This document shows, one piece after another, positions 56,000-64,000 of a DNA stretch of 64,000 nt. The notes below the pieces were generated by a model, which did no database searches, had not been told where the DNA came from, and saw only the letters and a list, made by a program, of their open reading frames with translations. Position 1 is the stretch's first letter, and each line of letters opens with the position of its first letter. The position numbers and the translations under genes were made by a program. The DNA comes from Aegilops tauschii subsp. strangulata (taxonomy: Eukaryota; Streptophyta; Magnoliopsida; Poales; Poaceae): assembly GCF_002575655.3 (NCBI RefSeq), contig NC_053039.3, positions 218,073,622 to 218,137,621 on the forward strand, written 5' to 3'.

Positions 56000-57884
56000 A
56001 ATTTTGTAGTACTAATAGAACTGTCATGTCAAATTTTGGAAAATTTCAGCGGTCATTTGACCTTTTAAGACATTTAAGTGATTTTCTAGCCATTTAATGA
56101 CCGTAATTGAAATTTGAACTACATCTACATGCAATGGCTAACCATAACGGTTTGAAAAATCCTATTTGTGTACTTGTGTGCGAATTAATTCCATGTGCAG
56201 TAAATTAGAAGGAATTTTCGAGCATATTTGACTCACGACATGGACACATGCATATGTATGCATGGAGTGACATGGCATTTTAATTCCAAAAAATTAAAAA
56301 AAATATCAGAAACACATGAAACCTTGGTTGATGTAATGTCATGCCACCAAGATGATGTGGTAAAAAAATTGGCATGTTTGACGAAAGTTTGGACACACAC
56401 CCCTCACAAACCGGAGCAACTCACTAGAAGGCTTGTGGTTCTGAGAGGGAACAATGCATGTTTGACGACGAACGGGAGATAGCTTCCTCTTACGGCCTTC
56501 AATTTTTTTCTATGTTTAACGTGCACTACTACAACTGTAATGTGAAATTTTGGAAAATTCTAGGGGTCATTTGACCTTTTAAAGACATTTAAGTGATTTT
56601 CTAGCCATTTAATGACCGTAATTCAAATTTGAACTACATCTACATGCAACGGCTAACCATAACGGTTTGAAAAATCATATTTGTGTACTTGTGTGCGAGT
56701 TAATTCCATGTGCAGTAAATTAGAAGGAATTTTCAAACATATTTGTCTCACGACATGGACACATGCATATGTATGCATGGAGTGACATGGCATTTTAATT
56801 CCAAAAAATTAAAAAAAAATCAGAAACACATGAAACCTTGGTTGATGTAATGTCATGCCACCAAGATGATGTGGTAAAAAATTGGCATGTTTGACGAAAG
56901 TTTGGACACACACCCCTCACAAACCGGAGCAACTCACTAGAAGGCTTGTGGTTCCGAGAGGGAACAATGCATGTTTGATGACGAACGGGAGATAGCTTCC
57001 TCTTATGGCCTTCAATTTTTTTCTATGTTTAACATGCACTACTACAACTCTAATGTGAAATTTTGGAAAATTATGGGTCATTTGACCTTTTATAGACATT
57101 TATGTGATTTTCTAGCCATTTAATGATCGTAATTCAAATTTTAACTACATCTACATGCAACAGCTAACCATAACGGTTTGAAAAATCATATTTGTGTACT
57201 TCTGTGCGAGTTAATTCCATGTGCCGTATATTAGAAGGAATTTTCAAACAAATTTGTCTCATGACATGGACACATGCATATGTATGCATGGAGTGACATG
57301 GCATTTTAATTCCAGAATATTTAAAAAATCAGAAAAACATGGAACCTTGCTTGATGTAATGTCATGCCACCAAGACGATGTGGTAAAAATATTGGCATGT
57401 TTGACAAAAGTTTGGACACACACCCCTCACAAACCAAAGCAACTCACTAGAAGGCTCGTGGTTCCGAGAGGGAACAATGCACGTTTGATGACGAACGGGA
57501 GATAGCTTCCACTTACGGCCTTCAAAATTTATTCTACGTTTAACGTGCACTACTACAAGCGTACTGTGAAAATTTGGAAAATTCTAGCGGTCATTTGACC
57601 TTTTAAAGACATTTAAGTGATTTTCTAGCCATTTAATGAACGTAATTCAAATTTGAACTACATCTACATGCAACGCCTAACCATAACGGTTCGGAAAATC
57701 ATATTTGTGTACTTGTGTGCGAGTTAATTCCATGTGCAGTAAATTAGAAGGAATTTTCAAACATATTGGTCTCACGGCATGGGCACATGCATGGAGTGCC
57801 TTGGCATTTTAATTCCAAAAAATTAAAAAATGATCAGAAAAACATGAAACCTTGCTTGATTTAATGTCCTGCCACCAAGATGAC
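56000..57884. repeat. Tandem array, third segment, reverse of the first
   Basis: GGTCATTTGACCTTTT recurs at about 56051, 56564, 57075 and 57589, spacing 511-514 bp; about 3.7 units. On the opposite strand it matches the array at 715-2367: CACAAACCGGAGC..CTAGAAGGCTTGTGGTTCCG corresponds to the complement of GGAACCAYGAGGCTTCTTTG and CTCCGGTTTGTAAGAGG, and CATTTAATG..AATTCAAATTTGAACTAC corresponds to the complement of GTAGTTCARATTTGAATTATGGACATTAAATG. Confidence 0.85.
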
Positions 57885-59413
57885 TGCTACCTCTTGAGCA
57901 CTGCGTTGGTTTTCCCTTGAAGAGGAAAGGGTGATGCAGTAATGTAGCGTAAGTATTTCCCTTAGTTTTAAGAACCAAGGTATCGATCCAGTAGGAGACC
58001 ACGCTCAAGTCCCTCGTACCTACACAAACAAATAAGAACCTTGCAACCAACGCGATAAAGGGGTTGTCAATCCCTTCACGGCCACTTGCAAAAGTGAGAT
58101 CTGATAGAGATGATAAGATAATATTTTTGGTATTTTTATGATAAAGACTAAAAGTAAAGAAAGCAAAATAAACGGTAATAGAAATAACGGGAGATTAATA
58201 TGATAGAGAATAGACCCGGGGGCCATAGGTTTCACTAGTGACTTCTCTCAAGAGCATAGGTATTACGGTGGGTGAACAAATTACTGTCGAGCAATTGATA
58301 GAATTGAGCATAGTTATGAGAATATCTAGGCATGATCATGTATATAGGCATCACGTCCGCGACAAGTAGACCGACTCCTGCCTGCGTCTACTACTATTAC
58401 TCCACACATCGACCGCTATCCAGCATGCATCTAGAGTATTAAGTTACAGAGTAACGCATTAGGCAAGATGACATGATGTAGAGGGATAAACTCAAGCAAT
58501 ATGATATAAACCCCATCTGCACCGCATGATTACGTGTCATTTCCCCTTCTGTCACTGGGATCGAGCACCGCATGATTGAACCCAAAGCTAAGCACTTCTC
58601 CCATTGCAAGAAAGATCAATCTAGTAGGCCAAACCAAACTAATAATTCGAAGAGACTTCCAAAGATAACCAATCATACATAAAAGAATTCAGAGGAGATT
58701 CAAATATTGTCCATAGATAATCTTGATCATAAACCCACAATTCATCGGATCTCGACAAACACACCGAAAAAAAGAGTTACATCGAATAGATCTCCAAGAG
58801 AATCGAGGAGAACTTTGTATTGAGATCCAAAGAGAGAGAAGAAGCCATCTAGCTAATAACTATGGACCCGAAGGTCTGAGGTAAACTACTCACACATCAT
58901 CGGAGAGGCTATGGTGTTGATGTAGAAGCCCTCCGTGATCGATGCCCCCTCCGGTGGAGCGCCGGAAAAGGCCCCAAGATGGGATCTCACGGATACAGAG
59001 GGTCGCGGCGGTGGAAATAGGGTTTCGTCGTGCTCCTGGATGTTTTTGGGGTATAAGAGTATATATAGGCGAAGGAAGTCTGTCAGGGTGGGGTGCGCCC
59101 AAGGGGGGCAGGCGCGCCTCCCTGCCTCGTGGCCTCCTCGTTGGTTGCTTGACGTCCACTCCAAGTCCTCTGGATCATGTTTGTTCCAAAAATCACGCTC
59201 CCGAAGGTTTCATTCCGTTTGGACTCCGTTTGATATTCCTTTTCTAAGAAACACTGAAATAGGAAAAAAACAGCAATTTGCACTGGGCCTTGGGTTAGTA
59301 GGTTAGTCCCAAAAATAATATAAAAGTGTATAATAAAGCCCAGTAAACATCCAAAACAGAATATATAATAGCATGGAACAATAAAAAATTATAGATACGT
59401 TGGAGACGTATTA
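57885..59413 (-). repeat. 3' LTR of the Sabrina-like element
   Basis: On plus TGCTACCTCTTGAGCACTGC ... GATACGTTGGAGACGTATTA; 1529 bp. TATATATA on the minus strand at 59060-59067. Confidence 0.92.
59060..59067 (-). promoter_or_regulatory. TATA box of the Sabrina-like LTR
   Basis: TATATATA on the minus strand, in the same place as 24324-24331 of the truncated LTR. Confidence 0.5.
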
Positions 59414-60204
59414 AGCATCCCCAAGCTTAATTCCTGCTCGTCCTCGAGTAGGTAAATGATAAAAACAGAATTTTTGATGTGGAATGCTAGCTAGCATATT
59501 CTTCAATGTAATTCGCTTTATTGTGGCATGAATATTCAGATCCGAAAGATTCAAGATAAAAGTTTAATATTGACATAAAAATAATAATACTTCAAGCATA
59601 CTAACTAAGCAATTATGTCTTCTCAAAATAACATGGCCAAAGAAAGTTCATCCATACAAAATCATATAGTTTGGTTATGCTCCATTTTCTTCACACAGGA
59701 ATGCTCTCATCATGCACAAACCCGATGACAAGCCAAGCAATTGTTTCATACTTTAGTAATCTCAAACTTTTTTCAACTTTCACGCAATATATGTGCGTGA
59801 GCCATGGATATAGCACTATGGGTGGAATAGAATATGATGATGGGGGTTATGTGGAGAAGACAAAAAATGAGAAAGTCTCAGATTGATGCGGCTAATCAAC
59901 GGGCTAGGGAGATGCCCATCAATTGATGTCAATGCAAGGAGTAGGGATTGCCATGCAACGGATGCACTAGAGCTATAAATGTATGAAAGCTCAACAAAAG
60001 AAACTAAGTGGGTGTGCATCCAACTTGCTTGCTCACGAAGACCTAGGGCATTTGAGGAAGCCCATTGTTGGAATATACAAGCCAAGTTCTATAATGAAAA
60101 ATTCCCACTAGTATATGAAAGTGACAAAACAAGAGACTCTCTATCATAAAGATCATGGTGCTACTCTGAAGCACAAGTGTGGAAAAAGGATAGTAGCATT
60201 GTCC

Positions 60205-60245
<41 letters not shown>

Positions 60246-62249
60246 GGCCTTTTTTGGCCTTTCTCTTTCTTTTTTCTTTTTTCTTTTTTTTTTCTTTTTT
60301 TTTCTTTTTTTAATTGGGACAATGCTCTATGAATAATGATCATCACACTTCTATTTATTTACAACTCAATGATTAGAACTCGATACTAGAACAAAGTATG
60401 ACTCTATATGAATGCCTCCGGCGGTGTACCGGGATGGGCAATGAATCAAGAGTGACATGTATGAAGTAATATGCATGGTGGCTTTGCCACAAATACGATG
60501 TCAACTACATGATCATGCAATGCAATATGACAATGATGAAACGTGTCATGATAAATGAAACAGTGGAAAGTTGCATGGCAATATATCTCGGAATGACTAT
60601 GGAAATGCCATAATAGGTGGGTATGGTGGCTGTTTTGAGGAAGATATAAGGAGGTTTATGTGTGATAGAGTGTATCGTATCACGGGGTTTTGATGCACCG
60701 GTGAAGTTTGCACCAACTCTCAAGGTGAGAAAGGGCAATGCACGATACCGAAGAGGCTAGCAATGATGGAAGGGTGAGAGTGCGTATAATCCATGGACTC
60801 AAGATTAGTCATAAAGAACTCACATACTTATTGCAAAAATCTACAAGTCATCAAAAACCAAGCACTACGCGCATGATCCTAGGGGGATAGATTGGTAGGA
60901 AAAGACCATCGCTCGTCCCCGACTGCCACTCATAAGGATGACAATCAAAGAACACCTCATGTTTCAAATTTGTTACACAACGGTTACCATACGTGCATGC
61001 TACGGGACTAGCAAACTTCAACACAAGTAGTTCTCAAATTCACAATTACTCAACTAGCACAACTTTAATATCACTACCTCCATATCTCAAAACAATCATC
61101 AAGTATCAAACTTCTCTTAGTATTCAATGCACTTTATATGAAAGTTTTTATTATACTAATCTTGGATGCCTATCATATTAGGACTAATTTTATAACCAAA
61201 GCAAATTACCATGCTGTTCTAAGGAACTCTCAAAATAATATAAGTGAAGCATGAGAGATCAATAATTTCTATAAAATAAATCCACCACCGTGTTCTAAAA
61301 AATAGAAGTGAAGCACTAGAGCAAAAACTATATAGCTCAAAAGATATAAGTGAAGCACATAGAGTGTTCTAATAAATTCCGAATCATTTGTGTCTCTCTC
61401 AAAAGGTGTATTCAGAAAGGATGATTGTGACAAACTAAAAAGCAAAGACTCAAATCATACAAGATGCTCCAAGCAAAACATATATCATGTGGTGAATGAA
61501 AATATAGCATCAAGTAAAGTTACCGATGGACAAAGACAAAAGAGGGGATGCCTTCCAGGGCATCCCCAAGATTAGGCTTTTGGTTATCCTTGGATTTTAC
61601 TTTGGGGTGCCTTGGGCATCCCCAAGCTTAGGCTCTTGCCACTCCTTGTTCCATAGTCCATCAAATCTTCACCCAAAACTTGAAAACTTCACAACACAAA
61701 ACTCAACAGAAAATCTCATGAGCTCCGTTAGCGAAATAAAACAAACCACCACTTTAAGGTACTGTAATGAACTAATTCTTAATATATATTGGTGTTAAAC
61801 CCACTGCATTCCAACTTCTCTATGGGTCATAAGCTCCGTTACTAGCCATAGATTCATCAAAATAAGCAAACAACACACGAAAAACAGAATCTGTCAAAAA
61901 CAGAACAGTCTGTAGTAATCTGTATCTAACGCAAACTTATGTAACTCCGAAAATTCTGATAAAATAGGAAATCCTCAGTAATTTGATTATTGATCTACTT
62001 CAATTGGAATCAGTATTTTATCACGTTCTAGTGATTTTAAACAATTGTTTTCATGAGCAGAAAGTTTCTAAATTTTTCAGCAAGATCAAATAACTATTAT
62101 CCAAGAAGATCCTATAGGTTTTACTTGGCACAAACACTAATTAAAACATAAAAACAAATCTAACCAGAGGCTAGATAAATTATTTATTACTAAATATCAA
62201 GGATAAATATTGGGTTGCCTCCCAACAAGCGCTTTTCTTTAAAGCCTTT
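59414..62249 (-). other. Non-coding internal region of the Sabrina-like element
   Basis: AT-rich. The polypurine tract (AATTAAGCTTGGGGATGCT on minus) is at 59414-59432. Further AAGCTTGGGGATGC-like words are at about 61560 and 61619. A TA repeat (60208-60242) and a long pyrimidine run (60249-60311) are the only other structures. Small frames look random. Confidence 0.65.
60208..60242. repeat. (TA)17 microsatellite followed by a pyrimidine tract
   Basis: TA dinucleotides to 60242, then a stretch of T and C (60249-60311) with one GGCC-containing start (TTTGGGCCTTTTTTGGCC). Confidence 0.9.
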
Positions 62250-63113
62250 TTAGCTAGGCATTGAGATTTCAATGATGCTCACATAAAAGATAAGAATTAA
62301 AGCGCAAAAAAGAGCATCATAAAACATGTGACAAACACATCTAAGTCTAACATACTTCCTATGCATAGGCATTTTATAAGCAAACAAATTATTATAGTAA
62401 GCAAAAATTAGCATATGCAAGGAAGAAGAAAGAGACGATAGCAATCTCAACACCACGAGAGGTAATTTAGTAAGATAAAAATTTCTACAACCATATTTTC
62501 CTCTCTCATAATAATTACATGTATGATCATAGGAAAATTCAACAAAATAGATATCACATAACATATTCTCAACACGATCCACATGCATGCGCAGTTGACA
62601 CTCTTCCAAAATAGTGGGATTATCGTTAACTAAAGTCATGACCTCTTCAAACCCACTTTTATCAAAAATACCATAAGATTGAACAATCTCCAAATATGTG
62701 GGATATAAAGTTGACACTCTTCCGAACCCACTTTCAATATTATTGCAAACACTATTATCAATCTCATATTCATCATGGGGTTTAAATAAGTTTTCAAGAT
62801 CATAAGAAGAATCACCCCGGTCATGATCATTGCAACAAGTAGTAGACATAGCAAAACTAGCATCCCCAAGCTTAGGGTTTTGCATATTATTAACACAATT
62901 GACATCAAGAGAATTTATAGTAAAATCATTGCAATCATGCTTTTTATTCAAAGATCTATCATGAATCACTTCATAAAGTATTTCATCACAATTTTCAGAT
63001 TCACGAATTTCAAGCAAAACTTCATAAAGATAATATAGTGCACAAAACTCACTAGCAATTGGTTCATCATAATTGGATCTCTTAAAAAGATTAGCAAGCG
63101 GATCAGGATCCAT
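62250..63113 (-). CDS. 287-residue ORF of the Sabrina-like element, function unknown
   Basis: ATG 63113 (MDPDPLANLFKRSNYDEP), 249 bp after the 5' LTR end, where gag would be expected. Acidic and Cys/Asn-rich in the first 170 residues (NCDEILYEVIHDRSLNKKH; DNDP-like and HDEYEIDN stretches). Two or three hydrophobic segments follow in the last 80 (VVLRLLSSLSSSLHMLIFAY; MFYDALFCALILIFYVSII), suggesting a membrane-associated end. It has no gag, zinc-knuckle or protease motif. The same ORF type is frequent in this Triticeae family as I remember it. The frame is free of stops, which suggests some past constraint or recent insertion. Confidence 0.7.
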   Translation of the reverse strand: MDPDPLANLFKRSNYDEPIASEFCALYYLYEVLLEIRESENCDEILYEVIHDRSLNKKHDCNDFTINSLDVNCVNNMQNPKLGDASFAMSTTCCNDHDRGDSSYDLENLFKPHDEYEIDNSVCNNIESGFGRVSTLYPTYLEIVQSYGIFDKSGFEEVMTLVNDNPTILEECQLRMHVDRVENMLCDIYFVEFSYDHTCNYYERGKYGCRNFYLTKLPLVVLRLLSSLSSSLHMLIFAYYNNLFAYKMPMHRKYVRLRCVCHMFYDALFCALILIFYVSIIEISMPS

Positions 63114-63332
63114 AGATCTTAGGTACTCTGTTTAGCAATAATTATTCCAACCAAATGAGCAAATGAGCCAAGTAAGACATCAAGGCAAACGAAAAGACGA
63201 ACAGAAGAAGGGCGAATAAAATGGCAAGGGTGAAGTGGGGGAGAGGAAAACGAGAGGCAAATGGCAAATAATGTAATGCGAGGGATAAGAGTTTGTGATG
63301 GGTACTTGGTATGTCTTGACTTGTGCGTAGAC

Positions 63333-63350
63333 TCCCCGGCAACGACGCCA
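63333..63350 (-). other. Primer-binding site of the Sabrina-like element (tRNA-Asp type)
   Basis: On the minus strand TGGCGTCGTTGCCGGGGA, 11 bp after the LTR; one mismatch to the complement of the plant tRNA-Asp 3' end. Confidence 0.75.
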
Positions 63351-63361
63351 AAAATCCTTCT

Positions 63362-64000
63362 TGCTACCTCTTGAGAACTGCGTTGGTTTTTCCTTGAAGA
63401 GGAAAGGGTGATGCAGTAAAGTAGCGTAAGTATTTCCCTCAGTTTTGAGAACCAAGGTATCAATCCAGTAGGAGACCACGCTCAAGTCCCTCGTACCTAC
63501 ACAAACAAATAATAACCTTGCAACCAACGCGATAAAGGGGTTGTCAATCCCTTCACAGCCACTTCCAAAAGTGAGATCTTATAGAGATGATAAGATAATA
63601 TTTTTGGTATTTTTATGATAAAGACTAAAAGTAAAGAAAGCAAAATAAATGGTAATAGAAATAATGGGAGATTAATATGATAGAGAATAGACCCCGGGGC
63701 CATAGGTTTCACTAGTGGCTTCTCTCAAGAGCAAAGGTATTACGGTGGGTGAACAAATTACTGTCGAGCAATTGATAGAATTGAGCATAGTTATGAGAAT
63801 ATCTAGGCATGATCATGTATATAGGCATCACGTCCGCGACAAGTAGACCAACTCCTGCCTGCATCTACTTATATTACTCCACACATCGACCGCTATCCAG
63901 CATACATCTAGAGTATTAAGTTCATAAGAACAGAGTAACGCATTAGGCAAGATGACATGATGTAGATGGATAAACTCAAGCAATATGATATAAACCCCAT
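63362..64000 (-). repeat. 5' LTR of the Sabrina-like element (partial, window end)
   Basis: TGCTACCTCTTGAGAACTGC on; matches 57885-58510 with about 3% differences and a 7-bp insertion near 63922 (ATAAGAA). Confidence 0.92.

Larger units (their letters stand above)
52428..57884 (-). mobile_element. CACTA-2: same family as CACTA-1, opposite orientation, far end outside the window
   Basis: Begins CACTGGTACGCGTCGGTGCT at 52428. The left-hand target copy is CAC (52425-52427). Subterminal repeats at 52600-52960, GRF-type gene 53210-54601 and alanine-rich gene 55105-55773 (both on minus), then the ~510-bp array, which is cut by the Sabrina-like element at 57885. The genes read toward the 52428 end, as the B3-type gene reads toward 26340 in CACTA-1, so both ends are the same (3') end of two copies. 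The transposase gene is not in the window. Confidence 0.85.
57885..64000 (-). mobile_element. Sabrina-like LTR retrotransposon without gag-pol, minus orientation, cut by window end
   Basis: 3' LTR 57885-59413, internal region 59414-63361 (3.9 kb), 5' LTR from 63362 to beyond 64000. About 20 differences in ~640 bp between the LTR parts by eye. Left flank ATGAC (57880-57884). The internal region holds one ORF (62250-63113) and no gag, protease, RT or integrase, so it would need another element's proteins. Confidence 0.9.

Noticed and set aside
56526..56538. CACTACTACAAC in the array as a CACTA start
   Set aside because: It recurs in each array unit without a matching inverted end; it is part of the repeat unit.
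60115..60336. 73-codon frame with Tyr-Ile then Phe runs
   Set aside because: Translation of the TA repeat and pyrimidine tract in a non-coding region.
1..64000. CRISPR array, bacterial operon or tRNA gene
   Set aside because: Repeats are tandem without unique spacers of constant size; gene structure and transposons are those of a plant nucleus; no cloverleaf sequence was recognised apart from complements of tRNA-Asp at primer sites.

Overview
The window is nuclear DNA of a Triticeae grass (wheat, Aegilops or barley relatives) from a repeat-dense region. The evidence is the near-continuous cover of Triticeae-type LTR retrotransposons (Sabrina/WHAM-like LTRs starting TGATACGTCTCC, a Fatima-like gypsy element with LTRs starting TGTCGGTGTCAAAACC), CACTA DNA transposons with long subterminal repeats, and insertions nested inside insertions with target-site duplications. 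Family names come from memory and are approximate. I see no gene that looks like an intact single-copy host gene; all coding sequence belongs to mobile elements or is carried by them.

Layout. 1-2367: a 28-residue protein tail, a 36-bp minisatellite, then a tandem array with a unit of about 490-510 bp. 2368-17821: a 15.5-kb gypsy element (element A) inserted in that array, with 902/906-bp LTRs, a damaged gag-pol, two nested solo LTRs each with a perfect 5-bp target duplication (5900-6372 and 8579-10160), and a multi-part antisense ORF. Both its LTRs carry a rearranged piece of a polyubiquitin gene. 17822-26340: the array resumes, followed by a 5S-rRNA-derived segment, several degenerate repeats, a split B3-domain gene, a truncated LTR, and the end of a CACTA transposon (CACTA-1) at 26340. 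26341-30657: integrase C-terminus, 3' internal region and 3' LTR of the gypsy element that CACTA-1 entered. 30658-36400: LTR fragments and a recombinant gypsy structure with two copies of one LTR. 36401-50354: a gypsy element with 5' LTR, gag and protease only (element C), split by a 10.05-kb Fatima-like element at 39304-49353 in minus orientation with TSD ATTAG and an intact integrase frame. 50355-52427: two more LTR pieces. 52428-57884: a second CACTA of the same family (CACTA-2), in opposite orientation, carrying a GRF-type zinc-finger gene and an alanine-rich gene, then the same ~510-bp array in reverse. 57885-64000: a Sabrina-like element in minus orientation whose internal region has one 287-residue ORF and no gag-pol.

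Most notable results: (1) a circularly joined polyubiquitin fragment fixed in both LTRs of element A; (2) two CACTA copies that share the same terminal ~170 bp, subterminal repeats and internal array but carry different genes between array and terminus (B3 versus GRF plus alanine-rich); (3) the satellite-like array therefore looks like a component of the transposon family; (4) in element A many in-frame stops are TAG at positions where the family has glutamine, as expected from deamination of methylated CAG (CHG) sites.

Relative age, from LTR differences counted by eye: element A is oldest (about 8% between its LTRs over the first ~330 bp), and the Fatima-like and Sabrina-like elements are younger (about 3%).
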